A stretch of 64,000 nucleotides of DNA from Clostridia bacterium (lineage in GTDB: Bacteria; Bacillota; Clostridia; TANB77; CAG-508): the NCBI GenBank assembly GCA_017517685.1, contig JAFWYK010000004.1, forward strand, positions 1 through 64,000, written 5' to 3'. Shown here one piece after another: positions 8,149 through 16,307 of the stretch. A program made the translations under genes and the position numbers. The stretch's first letter is position 1. The number at the start of each line of letters is the position of its first letter. The notes below the pieces were generated by a model. It had not been told where the DNA came from. It saw nothing but the letters and a program-made list of their open reading frames with translations, and did no database searches.

Positions 8149-9723
8149 TTAATCTTCTGAATCGATTGAACCAAATAGTTCATCAAATTTTGCTTCAAGC
8201 TCTTTTTGTATATCAATAAGTTCAGCTTGTCTTTTTTCTTCTGCTTCTTTTTGTTCAGGTGTCATAATTGGATCAATTGCACCTGGTACTGAAGCTGCCA
8301 TTGTTGATGCTGCTGTTTTTGGTGCAGCAGGTTGTGGTGTTACAATTTCATCTGGATCATCAGCGAATAAATCATCTAATGATTCAAGTGATGCAGTCGC
8401 TCCACCTGTTCCTGTTCCTGAGTCTTCTTGTCCTTCAACATACGGATTATATGGATTATATTTTCTCCATACACCTCTTTCAACATGAACATCGTTATGG
8501 TCTAATTTATATTTTGTTACTAATTTACCTTCTGGATATTTAAAGTAATAATACTTATTTGCTTTAATAGGTTTAATACCTTTTTCATAGATAATACATA
8601 AATCATTATCCATTCTTCTTAACTCATCTGGTGTCATAAGAGCTCTACCCATTACTTGGTCAGATTCACTCTTACCTTGTTTCCAGTCTTCCCTGTCTTT
8701 GTTAACAGATACGTTATCTCTTGTAATTGTTTTCTCACCAAGTGCTTTTGAGAAATACTCAACAGTTTTTTGTGAGTTAGATCCAAGGAAAAGGTGAGTA
8801 TCACAGTTACCGATGATTGTTTCATAAGCTTCTTTATATACTGCCTCTAATTGGTCTAAGTTTTGTAGAATAACACTAAATGAAATTTTTCTACTTCTTG
8901 ATGTAGAAATCTTTTTATCAAAGTCAGGTATTTGTCCAATGTTTGCAAACTCGTCTAGGATGAAATATGTTGGACATGGTAATTCTCCACCACTAACATC
9001 AGCAAAGTCATATAATTGTTGAATCATTTGTGAGAAGAATATTGTAAGTAAGAAGTCATATGCTGTATGTGTATCTGAAGAAATAACGTATACAGCTGTT
9101 TTCTTTCTTCCTATATCTGTAAAATCTATTGTATCAGTTGATGTTACTTCCGCAATTTCTCTTGAGTCGAATTTACCAAGTTTTGATTGTAATGTACCAA
9201 GTACAGAACCAAAAGTTTTTTCTGGTAACATCTCAATATTTTTATAATACATTCTAGCTGGGTGATCAAATGGTAATTGATTCATTAAGTTTGTAAGTAG
9301 GTTGTCTCCACCACTACTATTTGCTGTTCTTACAAGTTCTGAACAGCTTGCTAATGATTGTTCCTCTGGTGGTCTTACTGCTTTTAAGTAATAAATTAAA
9401 GCTTTCATTAACATCTCAGACATATCATCCCAGAATGGGTCTGAACTCTTACCACCATCACCTTGTCCTTTAACGATTGTGTTAGCGATGATGTCAACGT
9501 CAATTTCATTGTTAATGTGATGTAATGGGTTATAACCATCACTGTTTACAGGGTGAACTAAGTTTAATACTTTAATATCATATCCTTTTGATTTAAAATA
9601 ACCTGCTGTTTTATCATAAAGCTCACCTTTAGGGTCTGTAAATACATAAGAACCTATTAATTGTAAAGCATTTGGAATAACGTAAGAAGCTGATTTACCA
9701 GCACCAGAACCTCCGTACAACAA
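8149..9723 (-). CDS. VirD4/TraG-type coupling ATPase, main (ATPase) part, after frameshift
   Basis: This 524-residue frame holds the ATPase domain of a type IV coupling protein. Walker A is YGGSGAGKSASYV at its very start, then FTDPKGELYDKTAG, and Walker B is in YFILDEFANIG. The C-terminal 80 residues are Pro/Ala/Glu-rich and probably disordered. T4CPs are hexameric membrane ATPases that feed DNA or protein substrates into a type IV secretion channel. The frame begins at TTG with no ribosome binding site and has no room for the normal N-terminal membrane domain. That domain is encoded in the overlapping upstream frame (9695-10213), so this is one gene broken by a one-base frameshift near 9722-9732. 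No relaxase, VirB4, VirB6 or other transfer genes are in the window. Confidence 0.85.
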   Translation of the reverse strand: MLYGGSGAGKSASYVIPNALQLIGSYVFTDPKGELYDKTAGYFKSKGYDIKVLNLVHPVNSDGYNPLHHINNEIDVDIIANTIVKGQGDGGKSSDPFWDDMSEMLMKALIYYLKAVRPPEEQSLASCSELVRTANSSGGDNLLTNLMNQLPFDHPARMYYKNIEMLPEKTFGSVLGTLQSKLGKFDSREIAEVTSTDTIDFTDIGRKKTAVYVISSDTHTAYDFLLTIFFSQMIQQLYDFADVSGGELPCPTYFILDEFANIGQIPDFDKKISTSRSRKISFSVILQNLDQLEAVYKEAYETIIGNCDTHLFLGSNSQKTVEYFSKALGEKTITRDNVSVNKDREDWKQGKSESDQVMGRALMTPDELRRMDNDLCIIYEKGIKPIKANKYYYFKYPEGKLVTKYKLDHNDVHVERGVWRKYNPYNPYVEGQEDSGTGTGGATASLESLDDLFADDPDEIVTPQPAAPKTAASTMAASVPGAIDPIMTPEQKEAEEKRQAELIDIQKELEAKFDELFGSIDSED

Positions 9724-10213
9724 GTACGTTTACGTTACCACGTTTATCAAGTGGTAAGTAGTTCTTCTCGGCAAGTACTATACCTTTATTCTTACTTAAA
9801 ACTTTGTATTGCTCTCCATTTTCACACCAATCACTTGAACCATTTTCAATATCTTCATATTCGTGTTTTGGAAATGCTTTAGAAAGTCCTACTAAAATAA
9901 AAAAGATATATACTACAAAAGTTACTTTTAACATATCCCAAAAAAGAGGAAAGTGTGTTTCAGAAAAACACTTTGGTATCTCTTTCCATGGTGCAACAAT
10001 TCCTGTACCAAATGATGTTAAAAATGTTGCCCATAATGGACCATCAAATGGTGATGTTGCAAATGTAACTCCTGATGCAATTTCAGCTGCTCTAATAGCT
10101 GTACAAAGTGGAGTTACTAACCATAAGATTATGATAAAAACTAATATAGTATATACTATTATTTTGTTTTTAATTTTTCTAAATGCTGCTTTAATTCTAT
10201 CAAAAAAACCCAT
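9695..10213 (-). CDS. VirD4/TraG-type coupling protein, N-terminal membrane domain (before frameshift)
   Basis: This 172-residue frame has membrane helices near 18-40 and 90-110 and ends in KGIVLAEKNYLPLDKRGNVNVL, the segment that normally precedes Walker A in VirD4-like proteins. After GNVNVL the frame turns to nonsense (VVRRFWCW), while the +1 frame reads LLYGGSGAGKS. Dropping one base in the stretch read as CTTGTTGT fuses the two frames into one coupling protein of about 680 residues. The start is the ATG at 10213. The gene follows a 137-residue unknown gene across a 90-bp gap with a strong hairpin. See the C-terminal part for function. Confidence 0.8.
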   Translation of the reverse strand: MGFFDRIKAAFRKIKNKIIVYTILVFIIILWLVTPLCTAIRAAEIASGVTFATSPFDGPLWATFLTSFGTGIVAPWKEIPKCFSETHFPLFWDMLKVTFVVYIFFILVGLSKAFPKHEYEDIENGSSDWCENGEQYKVLSKNKGIVLAEKNYLPLDKRGNVNVLVVRRFWCW

Positions 10214-10271
10214 CTTTTTTCACCTTTTCATAAATAGTATTTATTTAAATCCTAAAATGATTTATCATAAG

Positions 10272-10302
10272 TAAAATAAGTTGCAAACAGCAACTTATTT
10301 TA
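10272..10302 (-). terminator. Strong intra-operon hairpin (possible attenuator)
   Basis: A perfect 13-bp inverted repeat TAAAATAAGTTGC / GCAACTTATTTTA (10272-10284 with 10290-10302, loop of 5) between the 137-residue gene and the virD4-like gene. It has no clean T run, so it may only partly terminate or may stabilise the upstream mRNA. Confidence 0.55.
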
Positions 10303-10716
10303 TTATTTAACTTCTTCTTCCTTAGTGTCTTTATCTTTTTTAACTTCTTTATCAACTTCTTTCTTAGTTTCAGTTGTTCCGATAAATACACCTGGACCTT
10401 CAACGATTCCTAATGTTGTTTTTCCTTGTTCATCAGCTTCTATAACTGTAACTCCTGTTGAAGTTGTTGTATCAGATGATGCTCCAGTTGTTTCGTCATT
10501 AATTTGCATTTCATTGTCTTGGAAATATGGTGCTCCACATACAACTGCTATAGTTTTTCCTTCTGTTCCTGGAATTATATTTCCTTTTTCATCTCTATCT
10601 GCTGCCCAGTTAGCAATGTCTTTATTAATTTCTTGTTCTGAAACTCCTAATCTTGTTGGAATTTCTTTTTTAGCTTTATTACCAGCTCCAGTTTGAGCAT
10701 TAGTATTAGTACTCAT
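10303..10716 (-). CDS. Hypothetical protein of the VirD4-like locus
   Basis: A 137-residue soluble protein. I choose the ATG at 10716 (MSTNTNAQTGAGNKAKKE) because AAAGGGG lies about 9 bp upstream; an in-frame TTG at 10737 would translate the ribosome binding site itself. It has a Thr/Asn/Gly-rich start, a middle with TRLGVSEQEINKDIANW and a charged C-terminal tail rich in Lys/Asp/Glu (KKEVDKEVKKDKDTKEEE). There are no membrane segments and I recognise no family. It lies between another unknown gene (41 bp upstream) and the coupling ATPase on the same strand, so it may be a partner, substrate or chaperone of the ATPase. That role is inference from position only. Confidence 0.6.
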   Translation of the reverse strand: MSTNTNAQTGAGNKAKKEIPTRLGVSEQEINKDIANWAADRDEKGNIIPGTEGKTIAVVCGAPYFQDNEMQINDETTGASSDTTTSTGVTVIEADEQGKTTLGIVEGPGVFIGTTETKKEVDKEVKKDKDTKEEEVK

Positions 10717-10757
10717 AAATCTATTGTCCCCTTTCAATCAAATAATACCTTCATGTA

Positions 10758-11285
10758 TTATTTTTTCTCTTCTCTAATTTCGAACGCAAAATATTTCTTA
10801 TAAGGTTTAAGTTTACATTTACCTTTAACCTCATTAGATTCTTCATCAAAATATAATATTGGTTTAACTTCTTCACCTGTTTCAGGATCAATTATAGAAA
10901 TTGGTCTCTTCATATTTGGTGTATAAGCAAACTCTTTAAAATCTGTCTCTTGTTCACTATATAATGTTTTAAATTTCATAGGCATTGGTTTTTTAGAAAT
11001 TTTAACTACATCATAATCTAAAAATCCCATGTTTACTACTACTCTTTCTTTTGCAAATGAAAGTATTACTAAAGGATTTCCTTCTGGAGCAGGATTTTCA
11101 ATAAAGAAAGTTTTTTTCTTATTAGCCCCAACATATTCCTCAGAATATTCTAATCTTTCAACAGTATATTTTGGAGAAGTTTTCGCAAACTCTCTTTCTG
11201 TTCTGTTTACTTGATAAATTACAGTACTTACATCTTTTGGATCTGTAATACTAAAATATTTTCCTTGTAAGTTAGCTTCACTCAT
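10758..11285 (-). CDS. Hypothetical protein, first gene of the VirD4-like locus
   Basis: A 175-residue soluble, beta-rich protein starting at ATG 11285 with AAGGAG 9 bp upstream. It begins MSEANLQGKYFSITDPKDVS and contains FAKERVVVNMGFLDYDVV and ILYFDEESNEVKGKCKLKPY. No signal peptide, membrane helix or known motif is visible and I do not recognise the family. It is the first gene after a strong promoter and is followed at short distance by the 137-residue gene and the VirD4-like gene, so all three are probably one transcription unit. Confidence 0.6.
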   Translation of the reverse strand: MSEANLQGKYFSITDPKDVSTVIYQVNRTEREFAKTSPKYTVERLEYSEEYVGANKKKTFFIENPAPEGNPLVILSFAKERVVVNMGFLDYDVVKISKKPMPMKFKTLYSEQETDFKEFAYTPNMKRPISIIDPETGEEVKPILYFDEESNEVKGKCKLKPYKKYFAFEIREEKK

Positions 11286-11352
11286 TTACTTTACACTCCT
11301 TATAAAAGTTTCTCACAAATGTGTCTTATCTTTTGCTTAAAAATACACATTA

Positions 11353-11381
11353 ATTATATATTAAATACCTATAAAAGTCAA
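11353..11381 (-). promoter_or_regulatory. Strong sigma-A promoter of the VirD4-like locus
   Basis: On the minus strand TTGACT (11381-11376), exactly 17 bp, TATAAT (11358-11353), about 70 bp upstream of the first gene start at 11285. Confidence 0.75.
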
Positions 11382-11400
11382 CGATTTTGCATAAATTATG

Positions 11401-12291
11401 TTAACTATTTCTAGGATTAAACTTAGACATTTCACTAAATTGTTTAAATAGCTCTAATTCTTTCTCATTTGGTCTTTTTGGAATCATTATTTTAGTATCT
11501 AAAATAAGCTTTCCTCTACCACCTTTACCATCTTTATAGCCTCTATCCTCTATTTCTATTTTTTCACCACTTTGAATACCTGCTGGTACATAAATAGAAA
11601 CATCTTCGTTAATGCCATTAATAGTAACTTTTGTACTTAGAGCTGCTTCCCAAGGAGTTAAATATAAATTAGTTCTTAGATTGTAGCCATCAAGAATAAA
11701 ACGTTCATCATTTTTAATTTTTACTCTTACAAATAAATCTCCGTTTTTTCCACCGTCTACTCCAGGTTTACCTTGTCCAACAATTCTGATTTTCTCGTTA
11801 TTTTGGATACCTGCAGGAACAGCAACTTTAAACTTTTTAAGTTTTCCTTCTACAGTTCTAACACCAATTGTTTGTTCTTTTCCTCTAAAAGCGTCTTCAA
11901 TTGAAATGTTGATTTCAGTTTCAATATTCTCACCTTTACTAGGTGCTTTTTTATTTTTCATTTTAGGTTTGTTTTCTTCTACGCTACCGAAAAACATTGT
12001 AAAGAAATCACTAAATAAAGAATCTTTGCTTCTTTTACTTTCTTCATATGAAGCATTTTTTCTTCCAACGTTTCTATTCCACATTCTGTCATACTTTCTT
12101 TTGCTCAAACTGTCAGATAAAACTCTATATGCTTCGTTTATATCTTTAAAACGTTCTTCATATTTTTTATTAGCAATATTAACATCAGGATGATACTTCT
12201 TTGCCTGTTCTCTGTAAGCAGATTTAATTTCCGCCATACTTACTTTATTGTTTTGTAATCCTAATATTTTGTAATAATCTTTAAATATCAT
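11401..12291 (-). CDS. DnaJ-like co-chaperone without zinc finger (CbpA type)
   Basis: A 296-residue protein with an N-terminal J domain (about residues 1-68). It carries the invariant HPD at about 34-36 (KKYHPDVN), which stimulates DnaK ATPase activity. A charged linker with Phe/Ser (about 70-125) follows, then the two beta-sandwich substrate-binding modules of DnaJ_C (about 125-285: GKEQTIGVRT, VPAGIQNNEKIRIVGQGKPG, VPAGIQSGEKIEIEDRG). The Cys-rich zinc-binding repeats of true DnaJ are absent, which makes it CbpA-like. Such proteins deliver clients to DnaK. It is monocistronic with a consensus promoter; no CIRCE element is seen here. Confidence 0.9.
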   Translation of the reverse strand: MIFKDYYKILGLQNNKVSMAEIKSAYREQAKKYHPDVNIANKKYEERFKDINEAYRVLSDSLSKRKYDRMWNRNVGRKNASYEESKRSKDSLFSDFFTMFFGSVEENKPKMKNKKAPSKGENIETEINISIEDAFRGKEQTIGVRTVEGKLKKFKVAVPAGIQNNEKIRIVGQGKPGVDGGKNGDLFVRVKIKNDERFILDGYNLRTNLYLTPWEAALSTKVTINGINEDVSIYVPAGIQSGEKIEIEDRGYKDGKGGRGKLILDTKIMIPKRPNEKELELFKQFSEMSKFNPRNS

Positions 12292-12327
12292 TTCAACATC
12301 CCCCGAACTTACCTAAAATTCAAATCG

Positions 12328-12356
12328 ATTATATCATTTCCCTTATTTTTTGTGAA
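12328..12356 (-). promoter_or_regulatory. Sigma-A promoter of the dnaJ-like gene
   Basis: On the minus strand TTCACA (12356-12351), 17 bp, TATAAT (12333-12328) preceded by TGA (extended -10). Confidence 0.7.
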
Positions 12357-12436
12357 GTAATTTTGCTAAATTATTCAAACTTTTTTTCAAGTTATATTTT
12401 AAACAAAAAAATAAAAATTTATAGTATTTTTTTACA

Positions 12437-12466
12437 ATAAAAAGAGCCACTTTTAAAAGTAGCTCT
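12437..12466 (-). terminator. Rho-independent terminator after ddl
   Basis: Stem AAGAGC-C-ACTTTT / AAAAGT-A-GCTCTT with one mismatch, followed on the minus strand by Ts, just beyond the ddl stop at 12482. Confidence 0.75.
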
Positions 12467-12481
12467 TCACTATATTAATTA

Positions 12482-13741
12482 TTAACTTTTGGCAACTTTA
12501 GCGCCTTTTGCACCTTTTGCTCCACCTTGCATCGCTAAAATATTTTGATCATATGAGAATGTTAATTTTTCTTTATCTCTATGTCTTCTAATAGCAAGTT
12601 CAATTATTTCATCTAATTCTTGTTCAAATGGTTTTCCTGTAGCTTCCCATAAATAGAATGATAAAGCTCCTGGAATTGTGTTTATCTCGTTAACATATAC
12701 TTTGTCTGTTTTAGTATCAATTAAAAAGTCAATTCTTGATACACCACTACATCCTAGTGTTCTAAATACATCTTTTGCTAAACCTTGAATTTCTTTTGTC
12801 TTTTCATCACTTATATCAGCTGGTATTTTTTTATTAGCAAATTGTTCGTTTGATCCACCTTTAGCAGGTGCTTTAGAACCCATTTTCATAGATCCTGTTT
12901 TTCCACCACCAATAGTTCCACCTTTTGATTTTCCATCACCGATGTATTTATCTGTATAACTTAAAATCTCATCAGAGAAGAAAGGTTCTTCACAAATTGA
13001 AGCTTCTCCTTCTGCTAAATTTCCTATTACAGAACAGTTAATTTCTTTTAAGTTTTCTACTGCTTTTTCAACAATAACTCTATCAGCAAACTCCATAGCA
13101 AATTCAATTGCTTCTTCAAGTTCTGCTTTATTTTTAGCTTTTCTTATACCAACGCTTGAACCTAAATTTCCAGGTTTAACTATCATTGGATATGCAATTT
13201 GTTCTTCTATATCTTTTAATATTTTTTCTTCATCTCTTATGTATTCCATCGAATAAAATGATACATAATCAACAACTGGAATTCCAGATGCTCTTAATAC
13301 TTTCTTTTGTAATATTTTATCCATACCAATACTTGATGCTAATATATCTGGTCCAACAAATGGTATTCCTAAAAGTGTTACAAATCCGGCAATTGTTCCA
13401 TCCTCGCAGTTTGTTCCGTGTACAATTGGGAATGCAACATCAATTGTATTAATAACTCTTTTTCCAATCCATGGTGCTGGACATTTAATTACTTTAACTC
13501 CAGTTCCATCGTTAACAACAGCTACCTTATAGCATCTTTTTAATAAACAATCCATATCTTTGAATGAATATAAATCTAATAAATCGTCTCCTGTATACAT
13601 TACACCATTTTTAGCTATGTATATTGGAACTACCTCATATTTATCTGGATTCAAACTTGAAATAGCTTGATTCATTGTAATAACAGAAATCTCATGTTCT
13701 ACTGAGTTTCCACCAAAAAATATACCTACTTTTATTTTCAT
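12482..13741 (-). CDS. ddl: D-alanine--D-alanine ligase
   Basis: A 419-residue ATP-grasp ligase that joins two D-Ala for the peptidoglycan stem peptide. Visible family motifs are FFGGNSVEHEISV at the N-terminus, HGTNCEDGTIAG (about 108-119), the ATP-binding MIVKPGNLGSSVGIRK (about 186-201), and the metal and product site DFLIDTKTDKVYVNEINTIPG. It is longer than the usual 340-370 residues for two reasons. A Gly/Lys/Ser-rich insert sits at about 267-303, where most ligases run directly from the DKY segment to the IPADIS segment. There is also a repetitive C-terminal tail (AMQGGAKGAKGAKVAKS). It lies 45 bp downstream of murF, whose product uses D-Ala-D-Ala, in a three-gene wall unit. Confidence 0.95.
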   Translation of the reverse strand: MKIKVGIFFGGNSVEHEISVITMNQAISSLNPDKYEVVPIYIAKNGVMYTGDDLLDLYSFKDMDCLLKRCYKVAVVNDGTGVKVIKCPAPWIGKRVINTIDVAFPIVHGTNCEDGTIAGFVTLLGIPFVGPDILASSIGMDKILQKKVLRASGIPVVDYVSFYSMEYIRDEEKILKDIEEQIAYPMIVKPGNLGSSVGIRKAKNKAELEEAIEFAMEFADRVIVEKAVENLKEINCSVIGNLAEGEASICEEPFFSDEILSYTDKYIGDGKSKGGTIGGGKTGSMKMGSKAPAKGGSNEQFANKKIPADISDEKTKEIQGLAKDVFRTLGCSGVSRIDFLIDTKTDKVYVNEINTIPGALSFYLWEATGKPFEQELDEIIELAIRRHRDKEKLTFSYDQNILAMQGGAKGAKGAKVAKS

Positions 13742-13786
13742 TTTAATTTCCTCTTTTTCTTTAAAAAACTTTTTAATTATTAAGAT

Positions 13787-15361
13787 TTATAGATAATTAT
13801 CTGGTAAATCATTTTCTAGTAAAATTACACTATCTTTAGTCATAATTTGATTCATTTTCGCTAAACCATCTTGTAAATTTTTAGCAACATATATATTAGA
13901 CTCTGGATAGTTTTTCTCCCTTAATCCATTATAAATTGGAACAGTTTGTTGCGCTCCAACTAATATAACAAAATCCGCACTATCAGCAGCGTTTCTACCA
14001 AGCTCTTGATTAATTTCAATAGCTTTATCTCCTAAATCAACAATGCCTGGAGTAATTAATATTCTCTTTTTATGTTCAAATGATTTTAATACTTCTAAAG
14101 CCATTTTAGCTCCTTTAGTATTTGAATTATAAGCATCATCAATTATAATACTTCCATTTGGATTTTGTCTTAATTCAAGTCTATGTGGAACTGGACGAAT
14201 GTATTTTGCACCCATCTTAATTTCATCAGCAGAAAGGCCTAACTTATCTGCAATTGCAACAGCTCCAACAATGTTTAAAATATTTAAATTTCCTAATAAT
14301 TTTGTTTTAATTCTAATACTTTCTTTTTCAGGAATTACTACATCAAAGCTTGATCCTCTTTCTGTTATTTCAATATTTTCTGCATAATAATCTGCTTCTG
14401 GAGTTAATCCAAATTTTACAGATTTTTTAGTAATTCTTGAATTTCTTATATTTTCATCTTCCCAGTTTAAGAATGCTATTCCCTCATCATCTGGAAGTGA
14501 GTCAACTAGTTCTAACTTTGTTTTTCTTACATTATCTAAATTTTTAAATGTATCTAAATGTTGAGGTCCTATAGCTGTAACTAAACCATATGTTGGATTA
14601 ACTATATCTGTAATTTCTTTGATGTCTCCAACATATTTAGCTCCCATTTCACATACAAATAATTGATGCATTGATGTTAATTTCTCATTTATTGTTCTAA
14701 CAACACCCATTGTTGTATTATAACTTTCTGGTGTCATTAAAGTATTATATTTTTGAGATAAAATTGTATTTACAATATATTTTGTACTTGTTTTTCCATA
14801 ACTACCTGTAATACCAACTACTTTTAATCCCGGAATATCTTTTAATTTATTTTTAGCTTTTTTACAAAAACCTCTTCTAATTGTTCCTTCTATTGGTTTA
14901 TTAATTGTTCCAACAACATAAACAAATAAATATGCAAACATTGCACATCCATTAATAATTGATAATACTACTACGCTATCAAATACATTTGCACACACTG
15001 CTGCTATAGCGAATAAAACCAAATATGTTGTATAAACTCTTTTGATTCTTGCTGTAACAACAAAAGGTTTCTTTTCTTTTTGCTTTTTATTTGTAAATAT
15101 TAAATACATTAAAACTAAAATCTCAAATACATATCCTGTTACTCTTGCCCAATCAGCATTTATAACAAATATTAATATTGGAATAAATAATAGCACAATT
15201 GCTTTTGCATTAAAAACTTTTTTAATGTATCTTTTCATCCATGCAACATATCTATCTAAATAGTAATTCTCAAGTTGCCATATATGTAAACCATGTCTTG
15301 TAATTTTGTAAAAGTAAATTAATACTAGAATTAAACTAAAGTTTAATAATACTTTCTCCAT
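13787..15361 (-). CDS. murF: MurF-type Mur ligase with N-terminal membrane domain
   Basis: A 524-residue Mur ligase. The C-terminal two thirds hold the Mur ligase core: P-loop GITGSYGKTSTK (about 183-194), the Glu/His region with VCEMGAKYVGDIKEI and GPQHLDTF, and the C-terminal domain with IIDDAYNSNTKGAKMAL. MurF adds D-Ala-D-Ala to UDP-MurNAc-tripeptide, and the adjacent ddl supplies that dipeptide. The first about 160 residues are not the usual MurF substrate-binding domain: they contain four or five membrane helices (near 4-20, 53-69, 75-92, 110-128, 130-150). The enzyme is therefore probably membrane-bound. A paralogous Mur-like ligase with another substrate is possible, but the ddl context favours MurF. 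Confidence 0.85.
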   Translation of the reverse strand: MEKVLLNFSLILVLIYFYKITRHGLHIWQLENYYLDRYVAWMKRYIKKVFNAKAIVLLFIPILIFVINADWARVTGYVFEILVLMYLIFTNKKQKEKKPFVVTARIKRVYTTYLVLFAIAAVCANVFDSVVVLSIINGCAMFAYLFVYVVGTINKPIEGTIRRGFCKKAKNKLKDIPGLKVVGITGSYGKTSTKYIVNTILSQKYNTLMTPESYNTTMGVVRTINEKLTSMHQLFVCEMGAKYVGDIKEITDIVNPTYGLVTAIGPQHLDTFKNLDNVRKTKLELVDSLPDDEGIAFLNWEDENIRNSRITKKSVKFGLTPEADYYAENIEITERGSSFDVVIPEKESIRIKTKLLGNLNILNIVGAVAIADKLGLSADEIKMGAKYIRPVPHRLELRQNPNGSIIIDDAYNSNTKGAKMALEVLKSFEHKKRILITPGIVDLGDKAIEINQELGRNAADSADFVILVGAQQTVPIYNGLREKNYPESNIYVAKNLQDGLAKMNQIMTKDSVILLENDLPDNYL

Positions 15362-15374
15362 TTACTATTCCCCT

Positions 15375-16142
15375 TTATTTATCATTTTTTAAAAATTCAT
15401 TCACTACAGTATTAAAATGTTGAATATTTTCAAGGTATGAAAAATGTGTCGATCCAGGATATTCAATCAAACCACTGTCTGGAATTAATTTTTCCATTTT
15501 TCTTCCATCAGCAATTGGAGTTGCTGTATCTAAAGTTCCCCAAAAAAGAAGTGTTGGAACTTTGATATTTGGAAGTAAATGACTTAAATCTTCATTAAGT
15601 ATAATTTTCATTGTCTCTTTCAAAACATTACTTGAAGCTTTATAATCACTAGATCCCACAGAGTTTCTTAATTTTTCTTTAAATGCTTTTATTCTCTTTG
15701 TATTTGGTAATAAGTTTAAAATAAACTTACCTGTTTTATAAAAAGCAACTTTTAAATGATAGCTTAAACTTCTTTTTGGAATTAATCCAGCACTATCTAT
15801 TAAAACAACTTTTCTTGCAGATACTATTCCTCTTCCAACAGCATTGATAATCATTCTTCCACCATTTGAGTGTCCGATTAATATTGGATTTTCAATTTCT
15901 AAAGCTTTCATAAAATCTCTTAAGAAATCTCCAAAATCGTCTGATTTCAAAGGATGCTCTGGCATATCACTTTCACCAAATCCAACAACATCTACTAAAT
16001 AAACTTTAAAATTATTTTGTAAGCTGTTTGCGATTGGACGCATAGTTTCTAAAGTCGCTAGCCAGCCATGTAATAAAATTACAGGTGTGCCTTGACCAAA
16101 AACTTCGTAGTTTATGTTCCAGTCATTTATCTTAACTTGCAA
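15375..16142 (-). CDS. Alpha/beta hydrolase
   Basis: A 255-residue alpha/beta-hydrolase-fold protein. The oxyanion loop is HGW (about 25-27), the nucleophile Ser92 lies in the elbow GHSNGG, the acid Asp is in LFWGTLDTATP and the catalytic His in GSTHFSYLE. No signal peptide is seen, so it is cytoplasmic. The substrate cannot be read from the sequence. The start is TTG (16142) with GAGGAGG 5 bp upstream; no ATG fits. It is the first gene of a unit with murF (13 bp downstream) and ddl, which hints at a link to wall metabolism, but that is only positional. Confidence 0.85.
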   Translation of the reverse strand: MQVKINDWNINYEVFGQGTPVILLHGWLATLETMRPIANSLQNNFKVYLVDVVGFGESDMPEHPLKSDDFGDFLRDFMKALEIENPILIGHSNGGRMIINAVGRGIVSARKVVLIDSAGLIPKRSLSYHLKVAFYKTGKFILNLLPNTKRIKAFKEKLRNSVGSSDYKASSNVLKETMKIILNEDLSHLLPNIKVPTLLFWGTLDTATPIADGRKMEKLIPDSGLIEYPGSTHFSYLENIQHFNTVVNEFLKNDK

Positions 16143-16163
16143 TTTATCCTCCTCTATATGTAT

Positions 16164-16189
16164 TCCACAAATTCTTTACAATCTGTGGA
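16164..16189. promoter_or_regulatory. Inverted repeat TCCACA-N14-TGTGGA (possible operator or paired DnaA boxes)
   Basis: TCCACAAATT (16164-16173), six bases, AATCTGTGGA (16180-16189), lying between the promoter and the start of the hydrolase-murF-ddl unit. The same hexamers at the same 14-bp spacing occur at 49498-49523. The arms also resemble DnaA boxes (TTATCCACA). Its function is unproven. Confidence 0.4.
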
Positions 16190-16244
16190 TTAATTTTTAC
16201 TATAATTTATTCAAATTAACAGTTTATTGTTACTTCCATACAAT

Positions 16245-16271
16245 ATTATAACAATATGGTAATTTTTTCAA
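16245..16271 (-). promoter_or_regulatory. Promoter of the hydrolase-murF-ddl unit
   Basis: On the minus strand TATAAT (16250-16245) is preceded by TGT (extended -10), with TTGAAA (16271-16266) 15 bp upstream. The spacing is short but the extended -10 is perfect. Confidence 0.55.
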
Positions 16272-16307
16272 GTTTTTTACTCATAAAATGCATATTTTTG
16301 AGTCATT

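Noticed and set aside
8149..11285. Integrative conjugative element
   Set aside because: Only a coupling ATPase is present. No relaxase, integrase, VirB-like genes, attachment repeats or compositional break are visible.
16164..16189. Replication origin suggested by DnaA-box-like arms
   Set aside because: Only two imperfect boxes per site, with no dnaA-dnaN or box cluster nearby; at most a regulatory or titration site.
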